DNA of 64,000 bases from Batkoa obscura (lineage: Eukaryota; Entomophthoromycota; Entomophthoromycetes; Entomophthorales; Batkoaceae). Below, in pieces: positions 1-14,068 of this stretch. The translations under genes were made by a program, and so were the position numbers. Positions within the stretch are counted from its first letter, which is position 1. The number at the start of each line of letters is the position of its first letter. The stretch covers positions 124,001 through 188,000 of the forward strand of contig JASVEC010000009.1 of the NCBI GenBank assembly GCA_030770535.1, in the 5' to 3' direction. The notes beneath the pieces are model-generated. The model saw only the letters and a program-made list of their open reading frames with translations. It made no database searches and was not told the DNA's origin.

Positions 1-2
1 TG

Positions 3-1604
<1,602 letters not shown>

Positions 1605-1978
1605 TAATAGAACAAAAAGATGGGTTACGTTTTATTCTATTTATTTTAAACTAAGCTTTTCAGGATATATTCTATTTTATTTTTATTTTTTTTAATATAA
1701 AAAGTAGCTTCTATTAGTTTATGATTGTTTATTTCGTCTTTCTTGGAATGTGTTAAGCTAAAAAGCTCATATCATAGTTTATAAAGTATTCTTATTGTTG
1801 TATCGTTCTTTAATTATTAATAATAATTGATAATGATAATGATTTTACTTAATTAGCATATTAAAGTAATTATTGTTAGTACAACCAATCAGCTTCGTTA
1901 TAACATTTGAAAAAAAGAATAAAAATTCAATCAAAATTTTACAAAACTTTAACTCTTAATTTCTTTATTTTACAAAAA
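1605..1978. other. Intergenic, SNF1-DPB4
   Basis: AT-rich spacer with no coding signal. It should hold the SNF1 3' end and the DPB4 promoter. No distinctive motif seen. Confidence 0.6.
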
Positions 1979-2621
1979 ATGGAAACAATTGATCTTGTAG
2001 AAGATAGTACATTGACAACATTAAGTGGTAGATACAACATTACTTAATAACTTGATAAAAATTAAACAATGAAATTAGAAACAATGAACCCAGCGGAAGA
2101 AAAAGAAGTTAATAAGCCAGCTGATACATTACAAGATACAATTGGGATATCGCTAGACGATATGCTGCTATCGAAAAACGTAGCCTACAGGATTGCTAAA
2201 GAAGCAGTAAATTAGAATAAATAAATATGTATAAAAGAGAGCTAAACAATTAAATACTTTATAGCTACCAGAAAACGTAAAATTTATGTCGGATTCCAAG
2301 ATAGCTTTAGCTCAAGCTAGTACAGTATTTATTAATTATTTGACTGCATGGTATTTTTAAGTTATTAGTAATTTTAAAGGATGACATTAATTTTATATCT
2401 ATATTAGTGCTCAAGATTTAGCCATAAAAAATAAAAGAAAACAAATCAATGGTGAAGATGTATTACAAGCGTTATCTATTTTAGACTTTGAAGAGCTTGT
2501 TCCATTTTTGAAAGAATATTCGGAAGGTAAGACTAAATCGTGGATATTAATTTTGTATATTAACTTGTTACCAGAATTAAAGGAAAGCCAAGAAGCCAAG
2601 AAAATGAACAAAACGGAATAG
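1979..2621 (+). CDS. DPB4: DNA polymerase epsilon histone-fold subunit (Dpb4/POLE3-like)
   Basis: Small nuclear histone-fold protein; in the family it pairs with Dpb3/POLE4 in DNA polymerase epsilon and in CHRAC/ISW2-type remodellers. Five short exons: 1979-2027, 2079-2206, 2265-2350, 2408-2526, 2575-2621. They sum to 429 nt (142 aa, ending TAG). The histone fold begins about residue 45 (LLSKNVAYRIAKEA), runs through KFMSDSKIALAQASTVFINY and the helix QDLAIKNKRKQINGEDVLQA, and ends with LDFEELVPFLKEYSE, matching the POLE3 order. The C-terminus (ELKESQEAKKMNKTE) is short and lacks the long acidic tail of animal POLE3. Introns are 49-58 nt. Other NF-YB-like histone-fold proteins are possible, but the FVPFLKE-type end favours Dpb4. 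Confidence 0.88.
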
Positions 2622-3088
2622 ATGTTATTTAACTTAATAAGAATTTTCAATGTATTAAAGTCTTATGAACTCAAGTCTAATCTAGACTCATTTATATATA
2701 TACTTGGTTCAATAAAATTTGATAGCTGTTAAGTTTACTTTATTCCCTCGAAAGTCAATCACTGCACAAATATATTTTTAGTCTTTTACTAATACAATTT
2801 TATAAAGAATTACTTACTAGTTTCTATTGATATGAAAAGATTGATATTTCAAATTATATATGGTTAATATAGCTATTAAAATATAGATGCTACTCTAGTT
2901 TTGTGTTATAAATAGTAAGTGTATTTGTGTATATGATTTACTCTGACATGGACTCTACACTGGAATAATAGTAATAAAATAAAATTAGTCGTTTAGTTTG
3001 TTTAGCTGCTGTATAAAATACAAAACATACATTACAGTAAGTAATAAATAATACAATGAAAAATAATCTAAGGCTAAAGTGTAATTTG
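2622..3088. other. Intergenic between convergent DPB4 and F-box gene
   Basis: AT-rich sequence between two 3' ends. No gene, repeat or RNA signal seen. Confidence 0.6.
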
Positions 3089-4375
3089 TTATGCTCTCAT
3101 CCAATCTAACATTGGAATATCTTCAATTCGTTTATAAAAGCCAAGATCTGTATCTGGCGTGATAGGAGCAATTAATAGTAAAGGAGTATTGAGTTTATAG
3201 TTAACTATTACGTTTGTGCTCGTCACTTTAAAATTATTGATTTTAACAATTTCAAGGTTTGGGAAAAGAGATACTAAAAAAAGAAGTATTGTAAACGGAT
3301 GGAAAAAATGATTGATTTCAATTCTTTTGACAAAGCTGCATTTAATTGAATTATACTTTTCACTACGTAAATCATCCCCAGTTAAGTAAGTATCAGCAAA
3401 TATTTCGCGAATATTAAAATGTAGCTCTTCAAAATATATAATCTGGATGCTTGATAACCTAGAAAGTTTATTTAATAACTCTTTTGTTAACATGTGAACA
3501 ATGGCTTTATTTATTGGTAACTCTGAACAATCAGCACTAATTAGATATGATAGAATAGGCGTAGTTAAAGCAATAGTTTTGCTAATATTGATCAATCCCA
3601 TACTATTTACATCATATCCATAAACATCTAATACTGATATGTCTTTCAATTGCTTTAAATTACCGAAACATACAATATCACATTTAGACTTGAATCTTCC
3701 TTCAATCTCTAAATTTAAATTGGCATTAAAATTTACACTAGGATTGACTCTAGATGTATCAAAATAATTATTTGATTTTAAGTATAAAAGCTTTAAATTG
3801 GTAAACATTAACTTAATGGTATCTAACCCGTTAAAGCGAAAGCTGCTACTCCCATTTATTTTGAGTGATTTTAATACATCAGGATTCAAATATCTTATAA
3901 TGTCACTAATAGTTATACTACTTGCACTGATTTCAAATGATTCAATTTGGTTTAAATAAGGTTTGAATAACTCCAATAAGCTCTTGTAATTCTCAGAATT
4001 TATAACTACTTTTCTCAATTTTGATATGCTATTAACTATTTTAATACTATTATCATGGAATGTATCCTCATAACAAATGGATTGTAAGTTTAGACAATGG
4101 TTTAAGTGGTTGATGTTGTTATGGTTAACATTTATGTGCTTTACTAATAACCCATTTTCCCTAACAAAGTTTTCTTGGTAATTTCGACATCTTTCAAACT
4201 CATCATAAATTGAATAAGCTAGGTTGTATTCAATAATTTTTTCTACAACTTTGAATAAGTATTTGGATAAATAATGCAATCTGAATAGCTCTTCTGGGTG
4301 TAGTAACTTAAATATATCTTCTAGTAGAATCTCTGACAAATACTCAAATTTCAAACTCATTTTAAAATTTGACAA
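3089..4375 (-). CDS. F-box protein
   Basis: A 428-aa intronless gene. Residues about 12-45 (LSEILLEDIFKLLHPEELF and following) match an F-box: leucine/isoleucine-rich helices with the central hydrophobic-LxP-E-L spacing. Such proteins bind Skp1 and present substrates to an SCF ubiquitin ligase. The rest is a long Leu/Ile/Asn-rich region with irregular repeats such as LNPDVLKSLKING and FTNLKLLYLKSNN, suggesting degenerate leucine-rich repeats that would form the substrate arm. No substrate can be named. The ATG at 4373-4375 is the first in frame; a second Met five residues on is an alternative start. Large F-box families are common in fungi and this looks like one fast-evolving member. Confidence 0.8.
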   Translation of the reverse strand: MSNFKMSLKFEYLSEILLEDIFKLLHPEELFRLHYLSKYLFKVVEKIIEYNLAYSIYDEFERCRNYQENFVRENGLLVKHINVNHNNINHLNHCLNLQSICYEDTFHDNSIKIVNSISKLRKVVINSENYKSLLELFKPYLNQIESFEISASSITISDIIRYLNPDVLKSLKINGSSSFRFNGLDTIKLMFTNLKLLYLKSNNYFDTSRVNPSVNFNANLNLEIEGRFKSKCDIVCFGNLKQLKDISVLDVYGYDVNSMGLINISKTIALTTPILSYLISADCSELPINKAIVHMLTKELLNKLSRLSSIQIIYFEELHFNIREIFADTYLTGDDLRSEKYNSIKCSFVKRIEINHFFHPFTILLFLVSLFPNLEIVKINNFKVTSTNVIVNYKLNTPLLLIAPITPDTDLGFYKRIEDIPMLDWMRA

Positions 4376-4591
4376 GTAGCTTTTATCTTCCTTTTATATC
4401 TTTAGACTTATTAAAAATATATTTGACTTAAATAAATTAAATATTATTATATAGTGACTTAAGCTTTAATCTTAATGATTAAATATTGTTATTAATAACC
4501 GAAAGTTTAATTAATAGCTATTAAGCTTCACTGCAGTTATTTTCTATAACATCACAAATCGAATTTCAAACTTATTTGATTATAAAGTTTA

Positions 4592-4699
4592 TTATGGGGG
4601 TGTCTTTTTTGGCTTCATTACTTTTTCCGTCTTTTAAGCACTATTTAAATGGAAAAATTGTTAGCAAAATTCTCAAACGCAAAAATACATCCCCTTATA
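4592..4699 (+). repeat. MITE-like foldback element, copy 1
   Basis: Starts ttatgggggtgtctttttt and ends aaaaatacatcccc. Shared core: TTCATTACTTTTTCC, AAGC(g/a)CTATTTgAGCGG, then TTAGTAAAATTCT. It is the most eroded at the loop of the three neighbouring copies. Confidence 0.8.
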
Positions 4700-4828
4700 T
4701 AAAAAAGATTTGAAAATATTCCATAAACTAAAAAATACTATAAAGTAGTTTATTCAAATATGAGCTTTGATATGGACAAGAGGCTCCTCAACCTTTTATA
4801 CATTCAAGTGTATAATTTAAGAGAAACT

Positions 4829-4935
4829 ATATGTGGATGTTTTTTTTGATTTCATTACTTTTTCTATTTTCTAAGCACTATTTGAGCAGAAAAATTGTTA
4901 GTAAGACTCTTGAGCAAAAAAATACATCCTCATAT
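4829..4935 (+). repeat. MITE-like foldback element, copy 2
   Basis: Same family: tatatgtggatg at the left, tacatcctcatat at the right, core AGCACTATTTGAGCAG. Diverged from the consensus at several positions. Confidence 0.8.
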
Positions 4936-5087
4936 GTATAGTAAGTAAATATGAAAAAGCAAATTAATGGATTGAGCTAAATAAATTGAAAATTTGATGA
5001 ACAACTGATAAATGCTCACTCTAGATTTATATTGAATATAAAGGGTTTAATTTATTTATCTTCTAATTTTTAGCAAAATAAGACTAT

Positions 5088-5193
5088 ATATGGGGGTGTC
5101 TTTTTTGGCTTCATTATTTTTTCCATCTTTTAAGCGCTATTTGAGCGGAAAATTTGTTAGTAAAATTCTCAAACGCAAAAATACATCCCATAT
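5088..5193 (+). repeat. MITE-like foldback element, copy 3
   Basis: Left end atatgggggtgtc, right end atacatcccatata, core AGCGCTATTTGAGCGG intact. Confidence 0.85.
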
Positions 5194-5414
5194 ACTAGGC
5201 TTTGTTTATAACTTGTCTATAATTGCGACAATTTCAACATCTAATCACTTATAGGATTTTATATTGATTTAGAAAACAGGTCAAAATGTAAATATTATTG
5301 TATAATTTCTTATATAAGACTTTAGCTTTTAATTTTTCACTTAAAGCCCTTTAATTTAACCACTTGAGTACCATGAGTGAGCTTTGCTCGCCAAATTTTT
5401 GTTAATCAAAATTT

Positions 5415-5669
5415 GGTAGTAAGTGGTTAGATGAGGGGCAGAAGCTGATTGGGGCATTTTGATATACTAAAGATAAAGCTCTGATTCTAACCCTCCCTAA
5501 CCCCAACCTTAACCTTGACCACAATGCCCTAACTCTGACCCTAACTCTAACCTTAGCTACCTCAACCTGGTAACCTTAACTTTAACCTCAACTTTTATCA
5601 TATATGTGTTATTTTATTACCTGTTTTCCAACCAACCAGTTTCTGCCCCTCATCAAACCACTTACTGCC
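5415..5669. repeat. Inverted repeat enclosing a telomere-like C-rich tract
   Basis: Arms 5415-5452 and 5632-5669 (38 bp each) are inverted copies sharing gatgaggggcagaa and differing at about four positions. Weaker similarity continues outward. Both arms could read GSKW-DEGQKL-G, so the copies may derive from a once-coding sequence that I cannot identify. The region between the arms holds degenerate ccctaac-type repeats (separate entry). Confidence 0.65.
5471..5600 (+). repeat. Degenerate telomere-like repeat tract
   Basis: Irregular run of units such as ccctaac, ccttaac, cctaact, tgaccctaac and aactctaacc. It resembles degraded interstitial telomeric (TTAGGG-type) repeats on the C-rich strand. 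Much shorter echoes occur near 29888-29912. Confidence 0.6.
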
Positions 5670-6089
5670 TAAAATAAAATCATAAGAAGCTCTGCTTGCA
5701 TGGTTTAAATCAAATTGACCCTTTGAATGTTGAATTTCAAAAAATGTATTGATCCAACTGGCATAAAATAAATTTGACATCAAGGTCCACTCAAACACTG
5801 AAAATCTGAGATATGATACTCAAAGGGCTAAACTACACGTTAGAAGGCCTGTTGTTTATATAATTCTATTATCTTCTATCGACAGATGATAAAAATTCAT
5901 ATTAAATTCTATTACTCCAAAGAATTTTTTTGCTTTTCATTATATGAAGCCTTATATTGTATACATCATGTATCATATTTAAATTTTATTTTATTTAAAC
6001 TTAAAATATCGATTTTTTGGACCTTCGTATATCGACAGCAATTTGGCCATAGACAATACAGAGCTTTTATATTTTAATAAAGTTTCGGC

Positions 6090-6186
6090 TATTTTTTTTG
6101 TTTAAGAATTTTACTAACATGTTTTCTGTTCAAATAGCACTTAAAAAATGGAAAAAGTAATGAAACCAAAAAAAACATCCTCGCAT
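6090..6186 (-). repeat. MITE-like foldback element, copy 4 (inverted, left end eroded)
   Basis: Reverse orientation: tttaagaattttactaaca, then caaatagcacttaaaaaatg, ending aaaaaaaacatcctcgcat. The outer end at about 6090 no longer shows the cccc block. Confidence 0.7.
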
Positions 6187-7936
6187 TGTGATCAAATAAT
6201 AATAATAATCACTTTGATTAAATAAAGGTTCAAAAAATGATAAAAAATAAAAAGATGCTTTGCTATCTTATTCCTATTTCAGAATAGCAAAAGTACTATT
6301 TATATAAAAAACAATAGCAATTGTATTCACAAATTGATAATGAAATCGAAAAAAAGCATATTTGAATGGCTTAAAAGAAAATAAGTTAATAAAAAGTAAA
6401 GAGAAAGCATAAATGAAGATACCAATTTTAAAATCATTTATAGTAGCAAATTTCTAGGTAATTCCAGTCTTAAAAACAATATTACTAGCCTAATAAAATA
6501 TTTAACTGATCATAAAAAAGAAAGGGTGTTTAACAAGAAAAATAAGTTTATTGTTATATGAACAAATTTTGATTCAATTGCCTATAAGTACCCTCAAAGA
6601 TCACAAATTATGATTTTAAAAACAAACTAAATGATATTTATATAACAGAAATAACAAATAGTTGTTATGAAAATCAAATATTTATAGCCAAGTTTGCAAA
6701 AGCTAATTAATTGAAAATAACATAATGCTATATTTCAAATAATAGCCAGTACCAAGCAGTAAGAAACTTATTATCATTGAGGATAAAGTGGACACTATTC
6801 ATTTATTTAAAAAAGAAAGTGAATGTGAAAAAGACACCTATTTATTAAGCCTATATTAACCTTAATCATTAACACTAATAGAATTGATTAAAGTTATACA
6901 ACCAATTGAATATAGCGTGAACGGTTTAAAAGTTAAAGGGTAAGACGAAGAGCTATTGATAAGTTATAACAACTCAAAAACAATTCTATACAGCATAAGC
7001 CAAGACAAACAAATAAATAAATTTTATCGAAATAAGCACATTATAAATCCAATGATTATTTTAATAACCTGATTTTAACTGGTACGAAAAATGGGGGCAT
7101 ATTTTTATTTGATCAACAGGATGTAAACTGTATGACTAAATGGGAATAAGCACATTCTTTGGTTTACAATAGTAATAATTGCTATCAAAGACACGGTGTT
7201 GGTAGAGTTGGGTTTTTACCTTATAGTAGCTCGTATTATTTTTTAACTGCATGAGCAACAGATGGGTAATCAAGCTATTGAATAGTAGTAATAGTCTAAT
7301 TGCTTTAACTGTCTAAACTCATAGGATGTACATATGCCTAACTCAAATTGTTTGTTTTCGTTTTGTCCATTTTTACCTTTGGCTGATGCTAGTGTAAACA
7401 ATACTAATAAGATACCCTATGGTAATTTAACTTTAGTATTATTTTATCTATTAATTTTAATTCAATTTGGGCATAATAAATTTTGTTACTAATAGATCCA
7501 GACTTAACATTTATCTAACTTGTATGAATAATATGTATAATAGTATTAATGTAAAATATGATATTAATGTTATGCTCTATAGTGTTTATAAAATCCACCA
7601 TAATTTCATTAACCCAATAATCGAAGAATGATATAAACATCCATTAATTAATTAGCCATTATACTATAAACTGCTCTCTTAGCCCATGTGAGTCTTATTT
7701 AGTATTAAGCAACGGTACTAAAGTAATACTAATAATATCTTTAAGTCATAAAAATACTAGTTTTCTAACACATCAACACCAAGAAGCTATTAATACCATT
7801 GATTGCTGTTCCCTTGATTTTAACTATGCAAGTTGAATTAAATAAATATAAAAACCAGATATTTTAATCTTTATTCTAATCTGTAGATCATACCATGTTC
7901 GGATGATTCCACAGCACGAGTATGGAATATGTAAAA
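6187..7936. other. Gene-poor tract downstream of copy 4
   Basis: No complete gene seen. AT-rich with stops in all frames. The only coding-like signal is the WD40-like relic at 7030-7310. Confidence 0.5.
7030..7310 (+). pseudogene. Possible decayed WD40-repeat gene
   Basis: One frame reads NNLILTGTKNGGIFLFDQQD and, after a gap with one stop, RHGVGRVGFLPYSSSYYFLTA, then a second stop and ATDG; in the next frame it continues IKLLNSSNS. This gives two successive WD40-like strands (hydrophobic-TGTxNGxIxLFD and FLTAxATDGxIKLLN) separated by a long insert, an order seen in ERCC8/CSA-type proteins. At least two in-frame stops and one frame change make it a relic if real. Low-complexity chance similarity cannot be excluded. 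Confidence 0.3.
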
Positions 7937-8756
7937 CTAATCCCAACTTTTATCTCTACGCAACGATTTCTTTTCACTATGTTTCTTTTTAATTTTTTCT
8001 TTCCTTAATTTTCCAATATTCAAACTAAATTATTAATCTTTATATTTATAATAAACAATCGACTCACTTTTTTTCCATATTTAATTTGGCTTCTAAGCTC
8101 ATTTCTTTTGGTATATCATCAAAGATAGGTTTTAGATTATTGTAAAATTTCTGTAATACCGCTTCTCGATTTTGTATTTGAGTACGAAAGCTGTCACTCG
8201 TTACTATATACTCTCCGCTTTTGTTCACTTTTTTATTGTAACGCTTTGTTTATTTTTAATATTATTCGATTAATTAGCTGTATAGTTAAACCTACTTCAT
8301 CATACAATAGCTTATCTCTTATGAAATAAGGTAACCAGGTAGCGGAATGTAAGTTAACTCTAAACTCAACTTTACTTGAAACTAACATGATAAATGAATT
8401 TTAAAAAAAGTAAATTTCAAATAACCACCATTTTACCTTTATTTACATTTTGTCCCCCGGGTCCACTACTTCTTATGAAACTAAATGTAACAGATTCTAA
8501 ATACTTATTATAAAATAGATGGCAATAAAATATAAGCTTTACTATCACTTAATGGAATAGCCTCTACATTAAATGTTGGCCACCAAGTATTTATTTGTTG
8601 GTAAATATCATTACTTTTGCTATCATTAGTTGAATAATACTTGAAATTGAACAAAGCTTTGGGCTTTGGATGTATTTTATTAAGTAAAAAATTATTTATT
8701 AAAGTATTAAATCTCATTAAATTAAGGAAATTTTTAAGAAATAGGTTTAATTTCAT
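7937..8756 (-). CDS. Mitochondrial ICT1/Pth4-like peptidyl-tRNA hydrolase (GGQ domain)
   Basis: Codon-independent peptide release/ribosome rescue factor, expected in the mitochondrion. Five exons on the minus strand: 8756-8543, 8496-8437, 8381-8296, 8243-8068, 8024-7937 (624 nt, 207 aa). The N-terminus is Leu/Asn/Phe/Lys-rich with no acidic residues for about 45 residues, consistent with a presequence. The catalytic loop is SVTFSFIRSSGPGGQNVNK, with GGQ at residues 85-87. It is followed by the RF1-like fold (SSKVEFRVNLHSATWLP, then SGEYIVTSDSFRTQIQNRE). The tail KLRKEKIKKKHSEKKSLRR is the basic extension that ICT1-family proteins use to probe the empty mRNA channel. The start lies only 89 bp from the divergent rhodanese gene, so the two probably share a promoter region. 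Confidence 0.9.
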
Positions 8757-8845
8757 TTTTAATTTTTTAATTTTTAATTTAAACTAGAAAACTCACTTAT
8801 AACTTTTTACCTTTTATTCTTTATACTTCAATTCCCAACAAAATA
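8757..8845. promoter_or_regulatory. Short bidirectional promoter region
   Basis: Only 89 bp separate the divergent starts of the ICT1-like gene and the rhodanese gene. It is AT-rich with T- and A-tracts and no clear TATA box. Bidirectional use is inferred from layout alone. Confidence 0.5.
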
Positions 8846-10273
8846 ATGTTAAGACGTGAAAAAGGCTCCGATTCAATAACTTATCACTGTAATTGTGCCC
8901 CAGACCAAGGGCGAGTAGTTTTATTTTACATCTATTTCAATTTAACCAACATTATCGAATTTCACGAACAACAACAAACATTGCTAAAAGACTTAAACCT
9001 ATTAGGAAAACTAAAGATCAGCCAAGAAGGTTTAAACATCACCTTGGCAGGATCTCAATTAAATGTAAACAGTTATATTTCGTGGACTTGTAACTATTTA
9101 GTGGATAACAAAATTTTGCCAATTGCACCTGACTTGAAGCTGTTGTTGACAAGTATTGAAGAAAAGGAAGTGGTGGGTGAAAGTGAAGTAAATAAAAATT
9201 CATCGAACATACTTGATTATTTGATCGAAAATGATAAATACAAATTAAGTGATGATATCAGGTTCTGGACACCTTTAAAGAAAGCATTTTTTAAACCTAG
9301 TGGTGGATGTAAACACGTGTTTGATAAGTTAAGCATCAAAATAGTGGATGAGATATGTCCATTTCAAGTTGAAAATAAGGATTTTAAGCTAGATTTGGAA
9401 TGGAAGAATGATTTAGGTAACACAAACACTATATTTACTAGTCAATTTAATAATTTACTAATTAACTTTATAGAAAAGGAAAAGATAGAAAGAATAAAAT
9501 TAAAGCCTAGAGAGTTTCATTTTTTGATTAAAGAGAAGAAAGACAATGGTTTAGTTTTAGATGTGAGAAACTATTATGAAAGTGAGATTGGAAAATTCAA
9601 TGAAGCTTTATGTCCTCCAATTAGAAATTTTAAAGCTTTACCACAATATTTAAAAAGTATTAAATTTAAACCAAATAATAAGCATTTGTTTACTTATTGC
9701 ACTGGAGGGATTCGTTGGTAAGCCGATAAATAATAGGTAATAACATATTAATTCAATCATTTATTTTAGCGAAAAAGCAAGTGCTTATATCAAAGATTAT
9801 TTAAATGAAACTCCAAGTACAAATGAAATTGAAAAATTATACATGTTAGAAGGTGGAATCCATAACTATTTAGAGTGGTTTCAGAAATCCGGGCTGCCAA
9901 AGGAAGGTAATAGTAAAAGTAAAAATCTAATGATAATAATAATGAAATATTTCTTTTTTATATAGAATGCTTATTCCAAGGTAAAAACTATGTGTTTGAT
10001 GCTCGACAATCGATGGGTTTAGATGATACAAACTTAATATCAAGGTGTGGCCATTGTAACCAGTTGACTGCTAATTTATTTAAATGTAAGTCGACTTGTT
10101 GCCATAAAATTATTATTCGATGTGAAGTGGCTTGCTTTGAACAGCTACCTTTTTGTTGTGATAATTGTAATACTATCAATCAGGAACTAGAATCTCGTAA
10201 TAAAGATGGGAATAGTAAAAAAAGAGCTCTTTGCCAGTGCGAGTTGGATAGAATTCAAAGTTTTAAGTTGTAA
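8846..10273 (+). CDS. Rhodanese-domain protein of the TrhO (UPF0176)/TSTD2 type
   Basis: Three exons: 8846-9717, 9770-9906, 9966-10273 (438 aa). The N-terminal half has the acylphosphatase-like UPF0176 fold (KISQEGLNITLAGS). After an insert comes the rhodanese domain (LVLDVRNYYESEIGKF) with the family loop CTGGIRC (residues 285-291, then EKASAY), and the lead-out LYMLEGGIHNYLEWF. The C-terminus is Cys-rich with CxxC pairs (CGHC, CCDNC), probably a zinc site, as in the bacterial and TSTD2 relatives. Bacterial TrhO hydroxylates the tRNA wobble uridine; animal TSTD2 is uncharacterised, so the reaction here is inference. Intron 1 splits the codon for the last Cys of the active loop. It is divergent from the ICT1-like gene and upstream of ACL4 on the same strand. 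Confidence 0.88.
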
Positions 10274-10444
10274 GTTAATAATAAATAGAAAATATAAATT
10301 TGATTTTAAATTTTTTGAGTTTTTGAATTTTAAAATATAGAGTTTAATTTCGATCCATTTGAGCCAATGAAAGTCAAGTATAATAATTAATAGTAAACTA
10401 AATAAAAAATGTTTTTTTAATTGAAGAAACAACTTATAAAAAAG

Positions 10445-11716
10445 ATGGAGGCCCCAAGCATAGACCAAGTATTATACTTCCCAGAAGAAAGACTCATAGA
10501 ATTTATCGAAAAAAAGATGCAGGAAGGGGAGCATAAGCTTATCCAACAACTAGTAGATAAGAAGATTGCTTTAGAACCAACCAATCTTAAGTTAGTGGTG
10601 TTGAAAGCTAATTTATTGATAGACATGGGGCAGTGGGATCAAGGATATGAAGTAAGATTGCCTAAAAAACGAAATAATATAAGAATGTTAATACTTTTTT
10701 CTATTTTATAGCTATTAATGAGTCTTTTACAAACAGAAGAAGGTCAAAAGTGTGCCGAAGTTTACATGGGATTAGCACAAATGACAACAGAATTAGACTC
10801 GGTACAATATTATACCCAAGGGCTTGATATTTATCTAAAAGAATTGAAAGAGTTTAATGGTACTGAATCTGGATTGATTGATTTAAAAAGAAAAATTTCG
10901 GATAGTTTTATAGCATTGACTGAGTTGTATTTAACTGATCTTTGGTAAGTTTTAAAGTTTTTGTTGTTTTATTTATTTAAAAAATTTAGCTTTGAACCAG
11001 ATGCAGAAAAAAGATGTGAAAATTATTTGTCACAAGCGATCCAAATTGATAATAAAAATAGTATCATCTATCAAACTTTAGCTTCAGTAAGGCTATCTCA
11101 ACACAGGGAAGAAGAAGCTAAAGAATGCTTGCTAAGTTCATTTAATTTATGGTATAATAAACCAGAAGGTAAAAAGAACAATTTTACATAATAAACCATT
11201 CGCTAATATTAATTTAAAGTGACTCCGCCTATCTATCAAACACGCTCAGCATTAGCACGTATGTTTATAGAAACCTCAATGATGGAAGAAGCTTTACAAG
11301 TATTGGAACATTTAAACGCCGAAGATAATTCCAGTGTAGAAACTTGGTACTTATTTGGTTTATGTAATTATCTTTCAGCTCAAAAAGAAGAAGAGTTACA
11401 AAATGAAAATGAGGCTTCAAAAGGATTTGAATATTATAAAGATAGTTGGGAGTGTCTATTAACCGCTTGTAAAGTAAGTTTGAGTTTTTCTTATATTTTG
11501 AGTTTAAACTGATGGTTTTTTTAGTTGGCTAATGATTGTGGTTATGATGATTATGAAGTTCTTAAACATATTGAAGAGTTGAAGATGGATATATTGGCTA
11601 GATATCCAGGGCTAGAGAGTCATGATTTAGAAGAAGAAAAAGAAACAGGAGATGGTGAGAATCTAGAAGAAGTTGACTTTTATACAGATGAAGAGGAAGA
11701 TGAAGCTATGGAGTAA
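10445..11716 (+). CDS. ACL4: TPR protein, ACL4-like ribosomal protein L4 assembly chaperone
   Basis: Five exons: 10445-10651, 10712-10944, 10990-11168, 11220-11473, 11525-11716 (354 aa). The ATG at 10445 is the first in-frame Met. Successive helical pairs look like TPR units: LIQQLVDKKIALEPTNLKLV, CENYLSQAIQIDNKNSIIYQ, and ALARMFIETSMMEEALQVLE. The protein ends with the Acl4-like stretch DILARYPGLESHDLEEE followed by an acidic tail rich in Glu and Asp. In yeast, Acl4 binds newly made Rpl4 and keeps it soluble on the way to the nucleolus; the acidic tail fits binding of a basic ribosomal protein. The length is close to the yeast protein. Other TPR proteins are possible, but the combination of TPRs and the C-terminal acidic end is characteristic. 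Confidence 0.78.
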
Positions 11717-12069
11717 TTAAGTAGAATAAGTATTGGTCATAATCCTCCTTTTTAAGCTTATTAATTGTAATAAAAATAGAAATTTTAATTTTTAATGATC
11801 TTCTTAATCTTTTTATAGTAAATAGAACATTTTCTGAGCTAGTTTTATATACAATATAATCATGAAATAATATACTAATATATAATCTTTGATATTAAAT
11901 ACATTCAATACCTGCGTGAATGCAATAGCCATGAATAAAAGATTATAAATCATATTGACAACAAACAAAATGTAAGAAAAAAAGTTTAATTGCTTTAAAA
12001 AAAGAGTGTATTATATAAGAACTGCCATGAAAAAATTTGATTTCACTCGTATCCAATTTTAATTACAAT
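11717..12069. other. Intergenic between convergent ACL4 and ARF1
   Basis: AT-rich 3'-3' spacer. Nothing beyond ordinary 3' ends seen. Confidence 0.6.
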
Positions 12070-13794
<1,725 letters not shown>

Positions 13795-13896
13795 TTGGGG
13801 ATGTATTTTTTTGTTTAAGAATTTTGCTAATAATTTTTCCATTCAAATAGCGCTTAAAAGATGGAAAAAGTGATGAAGCTAAAAAAAACACTCTAT
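13795..13896 (-). repeat. MITE-like foldback element, copy 5 (inverted)
   Basis: Reads tttggggatgtatttttttg at the left and ends aaaaaaaacactct. Core caaatagcgcttaaaa is the reverse complement of the family loop. Confidence 0.8.
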
Positions 13897-14068
13897 TCGG
13901 TTTTTTTAAAGCTTATTAAATTTTATTATGATTTTATTCTTTGATCAATAGTGGATTTAATTGCAATAAAGCTGTAACAGCTATAACAAACTAGCTTTAT
14001 TTTAGAAAATTCAATAAATATTGTAATAGTTTTAATTATATTAATAAATAACAAGTATATATTTTTTA

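Noticed and set aside
5598-5798. 66-aa minus-strand frame (MFEWTLMSNL...)
   Set aside because: No start context or family; it overlaps an arm of the inverted repeat, so I list it as repeat sequence and not as a gene.
7141-7260. In-frame TAA/TGA codons as a reassigned genetic code
   Set aside because: All well-identified genes in the window end normally at TAA or TAG, so decay is the simpler explanation.
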